Assembly (NCBI GenBank): GCA_040505895.1
Contig: JBEVXU010000011.1
Span: 1 to 64,000, forward strand
Direction of reading: 5' to 3'
From: Vondammii sp040505895
Lineage (GTDB): Bacteria; Pseudomonadota; Gammaproteobacteria; Chromatiales; Chromatiaceae
Length of the DNA stretch: 64,000 bases
The translations under genes were made by a program, and so were the position numbers. Under the pieces are notes generated by a model, which was not told the origin of the DNA, ran no database searches, and saw nothing but the letters and a program-made list of their open reading frames with translations. Shown here piece by piece: positions 23,788 through 33,184 of this stretch (position 1 is the stretch's first letter; each line of letters opens with the position of its first letter).

Positions 23788-26274
23788 ATGAAACAGAAAA
23801 ACATAATAAATAATATTGTCCTAATTGCCACACTCTTCTTTGCGTTATTCAATTCTGGTGTCGGCGAAGCAAGTTACAGTGCCGAATTTAATGACGACGG
23901 GATATCCCAAATCGTTCTTGATGGCCGCACCAACCATATCGTCGGCATGCATATGGATGTACTGGAGGATAAAAACACCACACTCAGCATCAACGCCGTC
24001 ACCTCGGCAGAACATTCAGGCAACTTCCATCCATTTCGCAAACAGTTTGCCAACTGGGGCTTTACCACCTCCGCCTACTGGTATCGCACGGTTATCGTCA
24101 ATCCGAGTGATGAGCCACAGGATCTGATCCTTGAACAGACCACCTCATGGATCGACTCCATCAAACTCTACACCTCCGGCAGCGAATCGGGTCAGGAGTT
24201 TTCGGTGGTCCATGTCGGTGACCGTTTGCCTTTCAATCAGCGACCGATAAAACACCATGACTTCCTCCTTCCCATTACCGTAGAAGCAGGCGAGAGTCTC
24301 CCGATCTATATACGCATTGAGAGCAGGGCCGCTGTCATCACGCCACTGGTTCTATGGGAGCGTGACGCTTTCAGCCATCATGACAGCTCGATCGCCTACT
24401 ACTTTGGTGCCTTCTTAGGCATCCTGGCAATCATGTTCGTCTACAATCTGTTTCTGTTTCTCACCCTGAAGGACAGCAACTACCTCTACTACATTATCTT
24501 TATACTCTCTGTAACAATGGTATTCGCCACCTCTAAAGGGTTGACCTTTATGTACCTATGGCCTGATGATCCGGGCTTTATCGAAAGAGTACAGACGGCG
24601 GGACTCAGCTTTTTTCAGCTCGGCGGCATTCTTTTCGCCAAAAACTTTTTTGACACCAACAGCAAACTTCCCCGCTTTAATGTGCTGTTTCTTTTTCTCA
24701 TCGTTGTACACAGCCTGATTATTTTCCTCGCTTCCATCGTTGAGGATGTAATTCCTCTGGCCAATATTTCGCTCGGCATGGTCCAGCTCAATGCCGTTAT
24801 TCTCCTCGCCACCGGCCTGCAGGCGTGGCGAAAGGGTAACCGCACCGCTAGATATTATCTCGCTGCCTGGAGCCTCTCGGTTATCGGCGTCGTCATCACC
24901 GCACTTACTCTACTAGGTGTTTTGAACTACAATTTTTTCCTCTACAACGCGACATTTATCGGCGCCCTACTGGATGTAGCCTTCCTCTCTTTTGCGCTTG
25001 CTGATCGCATCAATCTACTGCGTAGTGAGAAGGACCATGCCAGGCAGTTGGTTCACAAGACCCTGCGTAAAACAAAAAATGAGTTGGAATCCAAAGTGGC
25101 GACAAGAACAGCCGACCTCAGAGCCGCCAAGGAGACCGCAGACCACGCCAGTTCGGTGAAGTCGGAGTTTCTCTCCAACATGAGTCATGAACTGCGCACA
25201 CCGCTCAATAGTATTCTCGGCTTTGCCCAGCTTCTGGAGAGTGATCGCACACCAAGTCTCTCTCAAACGCAGCAGGAAAACGTGGAGCATATCATCTCGT
25301 CAGGCAGCCACCTGCTCTGCCTGATCACAGATATTCTCGATTTCTCCCGTATAGAAGCAGGTAAACTCACGGTCTCCATGGAGAGTATTTCGCTGCGTGA
25401 TATCCTCGATGACACCCTGCAATTGACAGCTAGCCTGGCCGATGAACACAGTGTCACCCTACGTGACAAAACACCTGCCAGTGACTTCTGCTTTGTTAAT
25501 GCCGACGCAACACGCCTCACCCAGGTAATCATTAATATCCTGACCAACGCCATCAAGTACAACAAGAGGGGGGGGAAGGTCTTTCTCGATTCAGTGATAA
25601 GCAACGGGGAAGTTGAAATCAACATAAGGGATACCGGTCAAGGCATCAGCGGCGATAAGATCAACAAGGTCTTTCAACCGTTTGAGCGCATAGATGCCGA
25701 TAAAAAGGGAATCGAGGGTACCGGCATTGGGCTGGCAATCACCAAGCACCTTATAACGCTGATGAACGGCAGTATCGGTGTCAGCAGTAGCCTGGGTAAA
25801 GGCTCTACCTTTACCTTAAAACTGGCTCTGTGTGACAGCCTACCCGTATACACAGATAAAAGTCCGTTTTCAGAAACAAGCGAAGAACTCACCTTTCCCA
25901 CTGAGCAGCACAAAATCCTCTATGTAGAGGACAATATCTTGAACCAAAAACTGATGCATCACATCTTCTCACGCCACGAAAACATCGAGCTGATTATTGC
26001 TGATTGTGGCCTTAAGGGGATCGAGATTGCAAAAACATCTAAACCTTCTATGATTATTATGGATATCAGGCTACCTGACATCAGTGGTTTCCGGGCACTG
26101 AAACTGCTCAGATCAATGAAGGAAACAGAGTCCATACCGGTCATTGCCGTCAGTGCCAACGCAACCGTTGAAGACTTGGAGAAAGGTCTAAATGCGGGTT
26201 TTATCGACTACATTGAAAAACCGGTCGATATCCCGAAGTTGATGAGCGCCGTCGCCCACAGGCTACAGCGCTAA
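23788..26274 (+). CDS. 7TM-DISM hybrid histidine kinase (module 1)
   Basis: 828 residues. Signal peptide, then an extracytoplasmic 7TMR-DISMED2-type beta domain (about 35-195), the seven-helix 7TMR-DISM membrane domain (about 200-405), and a short coiled coil. HisKA follows with His467 in SNMSHELRTPLN, then HATPase_c (N-box ILTNAIKYNKRGG; GTGIGLAI), and a C-terminal receiver with phospho-acceptor Asp759 in MIIMDIRLPD. DISM sensors bind small external ligands, often carbohydrates or lipids. Output must pass through an Hpt protein or a regulator such as the HD-GYP protein encoded next. Confidence 0.94.
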   Translation: MKQKNIINNIVLIATLFFALFNSGVGEASYSAEFNDDGISQIVLDGRTNHIVGMHMDVLEDKNTTLSINAVTSAEHSGNFHPFRKQFANWGFTTSAYWYRTVIVNPSDEPQDLILEQTTSWIDSIKLYTSGSESGQEFSVVHVGDRLPFNQRPIKHHDFLLPITVEAGESLPIYIRIESRAAVITPLVLWERDAFSHHDSSIAYYFGAFLGILAIMFVYNLFLFLTLKDSNYLYYIIFILSVTMVFATSKGLTFMYLWPDDPGFIERVQTAGLSFFQLGGILFAKNFFDTNSKLPRFNVLFLFLIVVHSLIIFLASIVEDVIPLANISLGMVQLNAVILLATGLQAWRKGNRTARYYLAAWSLSVIGVVITALTLLGVLNYNFFLYNATFIGALLDVAFLSFALADRINLLRSEKDHARQLVHKTLRKTKNELESKVATRTADLRAAKETADHASSVKSEFLSNMSHELRTPLNSILGFAQLLESDRTPSLSQTQQENVEHIISSGSHLLCLITDILDFSRIEAGKLTVSMESISLRDILDDTLQLTASLADEHSVTLRDKTPASDFCFVNADATRLTQVIINILTNAIKYNKRGGKVFLDSVISNGEVEINIRDTGQGISGDKINKVFQPFERIDADKKGIEGTGIGLAITKHLITLMNGSIGVSSSLGKGSTFTLKLALCDSLPVYTDKSPFSETSEELTFPTEQHKILYVEDNILNQKLMHHIFSRHENIELIIADCGLKGIEIAKTSKPSMIIMDIRLPDISGFRALKLLRSMKETESIPVIAVSANATVEDLEKGLNAGFIDYIEKPVDIPKLMSAVAHRLQR

Positions 26275-26349
26275 CGGCTAATAACCAGACTTGATCCGTG
26301 AGTAGGCAATAAAGATAGAATAATCGAAGGGAACCAAGGAGGTTGCTCT

Positions 26350-27462
26350 GTGACCCCGGATTTGGATATCAAGAGTGGCAGACTCCTGATAGTAGATGAT
26401 ACGCAGGCGAATGTGACGCTGCTGGAGCGCATGCTTGCTGCAGATGGCTACCACTCAGTAATCAGCACCACCGACTCCCGCGATGCCTGCGATCTATTCC
26501 TCGGTTTTAAACCCGACCTGATGATTCTGGACCTCCGCATGCCCCACCTCGATGGTTTTGAAATAATGGAGCGTTTAAAAGAGTCCCACCAAGGTGACTA
26601 CCTACCGGTACTGGTATTGACTGCTCAATCGGATAAAAAGACCCGCCTCCGCGCCCTCGCCGCCGGTGCCAAAGATTTTATCGCAAAACCGTTGGACCGA
26701 ACCGAAGCTTTGGTACGAATCAGAAATATGCTCGAAGTCAATTTGCTCCATCGACGTGCGCTGGATACCAATAAGATACTGGAACAACGGGTATGGGAAC
26801 GCACCCGAGAGCTGCGAGAAACCCAGTTGGAGATTATCCGCCGGCTCGGCCGTGCCGCCGAGTACAAAGACAAGGAGACCGGTGACCACATTATTAGAAT
26901 GAGCAAGATCAGCCAGGTGCTCGGTCGCGCCACCGGCATGAGCAGGGACGAGTCGGAACTGCTGCTCCATGCCAGCCCAATGCACGACATCGGAAAAATC
27001 GGGATCCCCGACAGCATACTGCTAAAACAGGGGCCCCTGGACGATGCCGAGTGGGAACTTATGAAGAGCCACACCACCATCGGATACAAAATGCTCGATG
27101 GCCATACATCGCCTATCATGGAATCCGCCAAGATAATTGCCTATACCCACCATGAGCAGTGGAATGGCTCAGGTTATCCCCAAGGCTTGAAAGGAGATGA
27201 GATCCCTCTGCCTGGGCAAATTTGCGCCTTGGCTGATGTGTTTGACGCCCTTACCTCATCCCGACCCTACAAGCCGGCCTGGAGCATTAACGATGCAGTG
27301 GTCACTATAGAGCAACAGCGGGGCATCCACTTCTCCTCGGAGCTGGTAGATTATTTCCATGCCAACCTGAGTAAAATTGTCGAGGTAATTAAAGAAAAGC
27401 ATGATAACCACACTGTCGACCTAGAGCAGGAAGCGACTATCGATACTCAACAATTTCGCTGA
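26350..27462 (+). CDS. Receiver plus HD-GYP domain response regulator
   Basis: 370 residues. Receiver domain 11-125 with phospho-acceptor Asp61 (LMILDLRMPH), a helical linker, and an HD-GYP domain (about 165-345). The HD pair is at 212-213 (HDIGKIGIPD) and HHEQWNGSGYPQGL supplies the GYP loop. Intact metal ligands predict cyclic-di-GMP phosphodiesterase activity (RpfG type). The GTG start has a strong AAGGAGGT. It lies 75 bases after the 7TM-DISM kinase, its likely cognate sensor. The 3' end overlaps the convergent nitroreductase by 26 bases. Confidence 0.94.
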   Translation: MTPDLDIKSGRLLIVDDTQANVTLLERMLAADGYHSVISTTDSRDACDLFLGFKPDLMILDLRMPHLDGFEIMERLKESHQGDYLPVLVLTAQSDKKTRLRALAAGAKDFIAKPLDRTEALVRIRNMLEVNLLHRRALDTNKILEQRVWERTRELRETQLEIIRRLGRAAEYKDKETGDHIIRMSKISQVLGRATGMSRDESELLLHASPMHDIGKIGIPDSILLKQGPLDDAEWELMKSHTTIGYKMLDGHTSPIMESAKIIAYTHHEQWNGSGYPQGLKGDEIPLPGQICALADVFDALTSSRPYKPAWSINDAVVTIEQQRGIHFSSELVDYFHANLSKIVEVIKEKHDNHTVDLEQEATIDTQQFR

Positions 27463-28060
27463 ATGATGAACGCAGACAGGTGGTCTGCCCACCCACCCGG
27501 TAGCCCAATGCAAAGATCACCGCCACTTCATATTGACTGGTATCGATCGCTAACGCAGCCTCTACCGCATCTTTTTCAAATCCCTCGATTGGGCAAGAGT
27601 CGATACCTGAAGCAGCCGCAGCCGTCATCATGTTGGCAAGCGCGATATAGCACTGCTTAGATCCCCAGGCGTAATAACTCATCCGTGGCTCAATCTCAGC
27701 CTCCATATGGGACCTATAGCGCTGTAGATAGGCTTGTGTCGCCTCCTCTGGAAGGTTGCGACGGGCAAACATCCCCTCCACATAGCTGCTGCCAGGGTGC
27801 AACGCTGTCGGCTTGGTCAAGATAACTACAACGGTACTGCTATCGGTAATCTGTGCCTGATCCCAACAGGCGACCCGCAGCCTCTGGCGCAACTCATCAT
27901 CCTGAATCACCAGAAACTTCCACGGTTCCATACCGAAAGACGATGGAGAGAGACGACCACACTCAAGAACCTCATCCAGATCAACCTGACTGATCTTTCG
28001 ATCCGGATCAAATTTCTTGCACGCATGCCTAAATTTTAGTGCACTCAATACTTCGTTCAT
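27437..28060 (-). CDS. Nitroreductase family NAD(P)H-dependent oxidoreductase
   Basis: 207 residues of the NfsB-like FMN-dependent nitroreductase family. FMN-binding signatures are FRHACKKFDP (N-terminal RxS/A-like loop), RLSPSSFGMEPWKF and the C-terminal AVIFALGYR. It reduces nitro or quinone substrates with NAD(P)H; the physiological substrate is unknown. The protein is slightly short at the N-terminus compared with NfsB (217). It ends convergently over the HD-GYP gene. Confidence 0.9.
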   Translation of the reverse strand: MNEVLSALKFRHACKKFDPDRKISQVDLDEVLECGRLSPSSFGMEPWKFLVIQDDELRQRLRVACWDQAQITDSSTVVVILTKPTALHPGSSYVEGMFARRNLPEEATQAYLQRYRSHMEAEIEPRMSYYAWGSKQCYIALANMMTAAAASGIDSCPIEGFEKDAVEAALAIDTSQYEVAVIFALGYRVGGQTTCLRSSFSEIVEYR

Positions 28061-28081
28061 TCCCCTACCCCATGTCTAATA

Positions 28082-28471
28082 TCAAGGTGCCTTTCTCTTG
28101 GCACCAGGTGAAAAAATATCAATCGACTGTAACCGCTCACGACACTCTTTTAACGCCAGATGTGTAGCCACTCTGGCATGAAGAATCTCGGGTGAGTATG
28201 GCTTTACAATAAAATCTATGGCGCCCAGTTCAAGCCCTTTTCTCTCATCACCTTCCTCACTCAAGGCAGTAACGAAGATAACCGGTATATCACGAGTTTG
28301 CTGTAATGATCTAAAGGTGTAAACAGCTGCCGCTTCACTCTCTTCCAGCTGTTGCGCCAACGTATTCAGAACCGGTGGCAGGTGCTCACTCTCAGCATAC
28401 CCCTTTCCGTTTCCCTCTACCTCTGTTTCCGCAACAGCATCTTCATCCAGCCCGGTATGTGTGCCAAACAT
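28082..28471 (-). pseudogene. Remnant: Hpt/kinase tail joined to C-terminal half of a receiver
   Basis: The open frame gives 129 residues. The C-terminal 75 match the second half of a receiver: DIPVIFVTALSEEGDERKG, then the conserved Lys of FIVKPYSPE. The phospho-acceptor Asp half is absent. The first 50 residues (LPPVLNTLAQQLEESEAAA) look instead like the tail that follows Hpt or receiver domains in hybrid kinases. The join suggests a deletion that fused the end of a kinase gene to its neighbouring regulator, as in the kinase/HD-GYP pair at 62205-64000. It is unlikely to be functional. Confidence 0.7.
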
Positions 28472-28650
28472 CCTGGAGGTGTCTGGAGCCCCCTATTTGT
28501 ATTGATTAAGTATACGGGCAAATGTGCCATCCCTCTTGAGGGCATCCATAGCCTGCTCAATCTTTTGCTGAAGATCGGCCGAATGTGTCTTCTTGGAGAG
28601 GGTGATATAGGAGATCTTTCCCTTGGCCTTGTAGGGTGATTTTTTTTAAA

Positions 28651-28797
28651 TGGCTGTGCACAATAATCCGGGAACCTGGTGTAGGAGCGAACTTGTTCGC
28701 GAAGAGCATGCCCCGGAGCCTGATCGCGAATAAATTCGCTCCTACGGATGCATTTTTTCTATGAATATAGTGCTTCAGGACTATTGTGCATAGCCAC
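28651..28797. mobile_element. MITE-D: 147-bp inverted-repeat element carrying a REP
   Basis: The ends TGGCTGTGCACAATAATCC (28651-28669) and GGACTATTGTGCATAGCCA (28778-28796) pair at 17 of 19 positions. Both sides are flanked by TTTTTTTAAA (28641-28650 and 28798-28807), a likely 10-bp target duplication. The element sits inside the remnant solute-binding-protein gene and encloses the REP at 28681-28745. It encodes no protein. Confidence 0.75.
28681..28745. repeat. REP palindrome GTAGGAGCGAACTTGTTCGC
   Basis: GTAGGAGCGAACTTGTTCGC is answered by GCGAATAAATTCGCTCCTAC at 28726-28745. The GTAGGAGCGAA head is the classic form of gammaproteobacterial REPs. A degenerate relative is at 20605-20658. 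Confidence 0.88.
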
Positions 28798-28850
28798 TTT
28801 TTTTAAAAATACCCCGCCCTCCCCTAATATATTAGTAATCAATATCTGCA

Positions 28851-29537
28851 CTATCTCTTATACCCCCCGCCACCGGTAAGGGGAACAAAGGCAACACCGA
28901 GAAGATCGCGCTGAGTAACAACACCACTTGCCCCTCTCTCAACCACCATCAGCTGCTGATATCCATAAGGAGTTCCTACTGGAATTATCAGCTTCGCACC
29001 GACCTTCAACTGCTCCACCAGCGCCGGAGGAATATCGGCTGCAGCCGCAGTGACAATAATACCGTCAAACGGTGCCTCTTCAGGCCAACCGTCATGCCCG
29101 TCACCGACACGACAGGTAACATTGTCATAACCCAATTGATCCAGCAGCCGTAATGCCTGCTTGGAGAGAGGCTCAATGATCTCCAGTGTGTATACCTGCC
29201 GTACCAGCCGAGAGAGAACCGCCGCCTGATAGCCGGAACCTGTGCCGACTTCGAGAATCACATCATTCGGTCCGGTATCGAGCATGTCGGTCATCAGGGC
29301 AACAATATAGGGCTGTGAGATAGTCTGGGAGTAGCCGATAGAGAGCGGCCCGTTGTAGTAGGCTTGATCCAGCGATGCGGCAGGTACAAAACGATGCCTC
29401 GGCACTACCTTCATCGCCGCCATCACCGCTGGGGCAAAAGAGGCGCGACCGATCAGGTGGCTGGTGTATATCGCCTCCCGCTCAATCTCCAGCAGCATTT
29501 GGTCCCTATCCGACACACACCACCTCCAGCCAACCAT
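28851..29537 (-). CDS. pcm: Protein-L-isoaspartate O-methyltransferase
   Basis: 228 residues with the SAM-binding motif VILEVGTGSGYQAAVLSRL, the family motif YYNGPLSIGYSQTISQPYIVALM, and GDGHDGWPEEAPFDGIIVTAAA. It methylates L-isoaspartyl residues in aged proteins so they can be repaired. The first dozen residues may be extra; an internal Met at about residue 14 (MLLEIEREAI) is an alternative start. It is followed upstream in the same direction by carbamate kinase and a cPGS-like gene, eight bases away, so the three probably form one operon. Confidence 0.94.
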   Translation of the reverse strand: MVGWRWCVSDRDQMLLEIEREAIYTSHLIGRASFAPAVMAAMKVVPRHRFVPAASLDQAYYNGPLSIGYSQTISQPYIVALMTDMLDTGPNDVILEVGTGSGYQAAVLSRLVRQVYTLEIIEPLSKQALRLLDQLGYDNVTCRVGDGHDGWPEEAPFDGIIVTAAAADIPPALVEQLKVGAKLIIPVGTPYGYQQLMVVERGASGVVTQRDLLGVAFVPLTGGGGYKR

Positions 29538-29545
29538 GCACTAAA

Positions 29546-30451
29546 TCAATCAGGCAGTATCACCGTTCCCAGCTCGCCTGTAACAAGCCCAAGGGCATCC
29601 TGCAACTGGCCGATGGCGGCAGGACGGCCTGTTCGCTTAACAAAATCACAGGCGGCTTCCACCTTCGGCCCCATCGACCCCTTGGCAAAAAGGTAGCGGC
29701 CAAGCACCCGTGGACTGGTTGACCTGAAGGGTCGTGCCGTCTCTTTCTTCCACCCCGCGTAGACGGCATCCACATCGGTCAACAGCAGCAGCCTGTCAGC
29801 CTTTAACTCAGCCGCCAGCATGGCGGTGGAGTAGTCTTTATCGATCACCGCTTCCACACCCATCAAACCGCCGCCGGGCGTAACCACCACGGGGATACCA
29901 CCCCCACCGATACAGATAACCAAGGCGCCCGCTTCGGCCAGCATACTGATAGTCGATAGCTCGATAATCCGCTGCGGCCGCGGAGAAGGCACCACGCGGC
30001 GAAAACGTTTGCCGTCACACGCCATTGTCCAGCCGTACTTCTGCTTCACGGCATCCGCCTCACGCTGGTCATAGACGGGGCCGATAAATTTCTCAGGCTG
30101 CTCAAATGCCGGGTCTGTGGGATCCACCTCCACCTGAGTCAGCAGGGTTGCCAGTGCCTTCTCGGGCAGACGGTTGCCCAACTCCTGCTCCAGCAGATAA
30201 CCTAGCATCCCTTCTGTCTGTGCGCTCAACAGATCGAGAGGATAGGGCCGCACCCCCTTGTAGGCAGCGGACTGCAATGCCAACAGCCCCACCTGAGGTC
30301 CGTTGCCGTGAGTCAATATCACCGTATGCTTACGAGCCACCCGGGCCACCGCCTCGGCGGCAGCCTCAATATTCCTGTGCTGTAGATTAGCCTCCATCGG
30401 CTGCCCGCGGCGCAGCAGGGCGTTGCCTCCAAGACCTATTACCACTTTCAT
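29546..30451 (-). CDS. arcC: Carbamate kinase
   Basis: 301 residues with the carbamate kinase signatures GLGGNALL, THGNGPQVGLLALQSAAY, CIGGGGIPVV, AVIDKDYSTAMLA and LLTDVDAVYAGW. The reaction is ATP + carbamate to ADP + carbamoyl phosphate; in catabolism it runs backward to make ATP from carbamoyl phosphate. No arginine deiminase or ornithine carbamoyltransferase is in the window, so its role is uncertain. It starts one base from the stop of the cPGS-like gene. Confidence 0.95.
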   Translation of the reverse strand: MKVVIGLGGNALLRRGQPMEANLQHRNIEAAAEAVARVARKHTVILTHGNGPQVGLLALQSAAYKGVRPYPLDLLSAQTEGMLGYLLEQELGNRLPEKALATLLTQVEVDPTDPAFEQPEKFIGPVYDQREADAVKQKYGWTMACDGKRFRRVVPSPRPQRIIELSTISMLAEAGALVICIGGGGIPVVVTPGGGLMGVEAVIDKDYSTAMLAAELKADRLLLLTDVDAVYAGWKKETARPFRSTSPRVLGRYLFAKGSMGPKVEAACDFVKRTGRPAAIGQLQDALGLVTGELGTVILPD

Positions 30452-31795
30452 CTAGGCGACCTGCTTAATCTGGCTTAGAAATTCCGCCACCAAACCCTCC
30501 AGGCCGGGCACCTCGAGCTCTTTGTATTCGTATCTGGCACGGATCAAGGGCTTCTCGATATCGATAAGCGCCCCCAGGTCGCAGGGCGTCGCTGCCACCA
30601 CTACATCTGCATCCATAGCATTGATGGAGTCCTGCAGCGCCTGTAACTGATCCAGACTGTAGCCCAATGCCGGCAACACCCGGCCAATATGGGGGTACTT
30701 TTCAAACACCGCCCGTATTGACGGCACTGCTGTAGTACGCGGATCGACAATCTCTGCCGCACCTGCAGTCAAGGAAGCAACATAGCCGGCACCATAGGCC
30801 ATACCACCATGGGTGATGGAGGGACCATCCTCCACCACCAGCACCTGTCTACCTCTGACTGCGGCCTCATCGTCGAGCGTCACTTCCGATGCCGCCTGTA
30901 TAATCGGCACACCGGGAATCACCTGCCTGACCCGCTCGGCCACCGCCTGCACATCCGCTGCCGCCGCTGCATTCACCTTGCTGATCACCACCACATCGGC
31001 CATCCGCAACACCACCTCGCCGGGGTAGTGGCTGGTCTCATGTCCCGGTCGCAGGGGATCGACCAGCACAATATGCAGATCCGGACGAATAAATGGAAAG
31101 TCGTTATTGCCACCATCCCAGATAATCAGATCTACTTCCTGCTCCGCCATGGCCAGCACCTCACCATAATCAACACCGGCAAACACCAAACCACCGGCAT
31201 CAATATGGGGCTCATACTCCTCCCGCTCTTCGATAGTACAGTCGGCCGCCAACAGATCCTCATGACGGCTAAAGCGTTGTGCCGTCTGACTTGCCAGATC
31301 GCCGTAAGGCATAGGATGGCGCATCACCCCGACACGCACCCCCTGAGACTTCAAATAGCGTGAAAGCCAGCGGCTGGTGGGCGATTTTCCACAACCGGTA
31401 CGCACCGCCGAGACGGCAATCACCGGTATCTTTGACTGCAGCATGGTGCGCTCCGGCCCAAGCATGACAAAATCACACCCCGCCGCGAGCACTTGGGAAG
31501 CGACATGCATCACCTCCGCCTGACTCACATCACTGTAGGCAAATACCACCTGATCAATCCCCTGACCGGCAATAATCTGTTCGAGTTGTGACTGTTCCAG
31601 TATCGGTATACCTTCAGGATAAAGCGCACCTGCAAGCACCGCCGGATAGTATCTACCTGAAATTTCGGGGATTTGGGTGGCCGTAAAGGCCACTACACGA
31701 TAGTCGGGATTGTCCCGGTAGACGTGATTGAAATTGTGAAAATCCCTACCTGCCGCCCCCATGATGACGATCCGCCGCCCATTTGTGTTGCCCAT
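30452..31795 (-). CDS. Cyclic 2,3-diphosphoglycerate synthetase-like GTPase (COG2403)
   Basis: About 447 residues. An N-terminal Rossmann-like domain (RRIVIMGAAGRDFHNFN; about 4-140) is followed by a P-loop domain with VSAVRTGCGKSPTSRWL as Walker A and LIIWDGGNNDFPF as a distal acidic motif. The family is named from the archaeal enzyme that makes cyclic 2,3-bisphosphoglycerate, but bacterial members are mostly uncharacterised. Direct coupling to carbamate kinase suggests a shared acyl-phosphate or nucleotide role. I start at the second Met, MGNTNGRR; a Met two codons earlier is possible. Confidence 0.88.
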   Translation of the reverse strand: MGNTNGRRIVIMGAAGRDFHNFNHVYRDNPDYRVVAFTATQIPEISGRYYPAVLAGALYPEGIPILEQSQLEQIIAGQGIDQVVFAYSDVSQAEVMHVASQVLAAGCDFVMLGPERTMLQSKIPVIAVSAVRTGCGKSPTSRWLSRYLKSQGVRVGVMRHPMPYGDLASQTAQRFSRHEDLLAADCTIEEREEYEPHIDAGGLVFAGVDYGEVLAMAEQEVDLIIWDGGNNDFPFIRPDLHIVLVDPLRPGHETSHYPGEVVLRMADVVVISKVNAAAAADVQAVAERVRQVIPGVPIIQAASEVTLDDEAAVRGRQVLVVEDGPSITHGGMAYGAGYVASLTAGAAEIVDPRTTAVPSIRAVFEKYPHIGRVLPALGYSLDQLQALQDSINAMDADVVVAATPCDLGALIDIEKPLIRARYEYKELEVPGLEGLVAEFLSQIKQVA

Positions 31796-31863
31796 CACCA
31801 CCCTCCCTTCCTCACTGTTATCACCTTAAGCATAAGACGAAACGGGGAAGTGACAAGGGCATT

Positions 31864-33102
31864 CTATCCAGAACGCTGTCCACCTTTATGCTCTGCTTTG
31901 GGTTTCTTGGGTTTCTTCGGTTTTTTAGGGCGAATGGGACGCTGAACCGAGCGCGATGGGGGTAGGGTGTGTACCGGCTCAAATCCTTCTATTGGCTTGC
32001 GTGTCAGTGACTGCTGAATCAGGTGCTCGATACTCAGGAGCTCTTTGAACTCATCTGCACAGACTAATGATACCGCCTGCCCTTTTTTCCAGGCCCGACC
32101 GGTACGGCCGATTCTATGGACATAATCGTTGGCTACATGGGGCAGATCAAAGTTGACCACCTGTGCCAGTTGGTCAATATCCAGGCCTCTGGCTGCCAAA
32201 TCGGTGGCAACCAACACTCGATACAAGCCATTTTTAAAGTCAGCCAGTGCCTTGGTCCTTGCCCCCTGACTTTTATTGCCATGAATCGCCACGGCGCTAA
32301 TGCCCTTACTCTCCAACTGGTGAGTTAAGCGACTTGCACCCTGCTTGGTTTTGCAAAATACCAGGACCTGATCCCACCGGTTATCCTGAATCAACTGCCT
32401 GAGCAGTGTGGACTTCCTGTTTTTATCCACCGGACAGATCCACTGCTCTACCGTTGTTGCCGTGGTATTTTTCGGGTTGACCGAAATTTCGGTCGGATTG
32501 TTAACTATGGTCTTAGCCAGATTGCGAATCGCATTAGAAAAAGTCGCAGAGAACATCAGAGTCTGACGCTGCTTTGGCAAGAGCGCGAGAATTTTGCCGA
32601 TGTCGTGGATAAAGCCCATATCCAACATTCGGTCGGCCTCGTCCAACACCAGCACTTCCAACTGTTTAAACCTCACGGCATTTTGATTGTACAGATCAAG
32701 CAAGCGCCCTGGTGTTGCCACCAAAATATCGGTGCCCCGGCGCAGTTTCATCATCTGGGGATTGATCTTGACCCCACCAAATACCACGGCTGAACGCAGA
32801 GGCAAATGTTTACCATAGGCGATAATACTGCTCTCGACCTGGGCTGCCAGTTCACGTGTAGGCGTCAAAACCAGGGCTCGTACCTGATTGGCCTGAGGAC
32901 GCGGGCCCTTCGATAATCGTTCCAAGAGTGGGAGTGTAAATCCCGCTGTTTTGCCGGTGCCGGTCTGAGCCGCCGCCATAATGTCTTTGCCTGCAAGCAC
33001 TGCAGGTATCACCCGGGCCTGTATTTCAGAAGGTGTTTCGTAGCCCTGGTCGGCAACGGCTTCAAGGATAGGGAGGGATAGGCCCAGGGAGGCAAAGCTC
33101 AT
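31864..33102 (-). CDS. rhlE: DEAD-box RNA helicase, RhlE-like
   Basis: 412 residues. Q motif FASLGLSLPILEAVADQGYE region, Walker A AAQTGTGKT (44-52), PTRELAAQ, TPGRLLD, DEAD in VLDEADRMLDMGF, SAT (FSATF), and the helicase C motifs ARGLDI and HRIGRTGR. The tail is basic and repetitive (RPKKPKKPKKPKAEHKGG), typical of RhlE for RNA binding. Roles include ribosome maturation and RNA decay at low temperature. Confidence 0.94.
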   Translation of the reverse strand: MSFASLGLSLPILEAVADQGYETPSEIQARVIPAVLAGKDIMAAAQTGTGKTAGFTLPLLERLSKGPRPQANQVRALVLTPTRELAAQVESSIIAYGKHLPLRSAVVFGGVKINPQMMKLRRGTDILVATPGRLLDLYNQNAVRFKQLEVLVLDEADRMLDMGFIHDIGKILALLPKQRQTLMFSATFSNAIRNLAKTIVNNPTEISVNPKNTTATTVEQWICPVDKNRKSTLLRQLIQDNRWDQVLVFCKTKQGASRLTHQLESKGISAVAIHGNKSQGARTKALADFKNGLYRVLVATDLAARGLDIDQLAQVVNFDLPHVANDYVHRIGRTGRAWKKGQAVSLVCADEFKELLSIEHLIQQSLTRKPIEGFEPVHTLPPSRSVQRPIRPKKPKKPKKPKAEHKGGQRSG

Positions 33103-33184
33103 AGAATCGTCTCTGGTATCGATTATTCATATGTGGGACCGCCGCTTTGATCAACGTGCAGTACAGACGAAGCAGCGGTGCAAA

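Larger units (their letters stand above)
28493..28850 (-). pseudogene. C-terminal remnant of a family-3 solute-binding protein, interrupted
   Basis: On the minus strand, 28640-28493 reads SPYKAKGKISYITLSKKT then ALKRDGTFARILNQYK and stop, the characteristic C-terminus of SBP_bac_3 proteins. Beyond the inserted element (28651-28797), 28848-28808 continues in the same sense with ILITNILGEGGVFLKK. Removing the element and one copy of the flanking TTTTTTTAAA joins the two parts into one frame. The N-terminal three quarters are missing; the fragment abuts the pcm stop codon. Confidence 0.75.
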
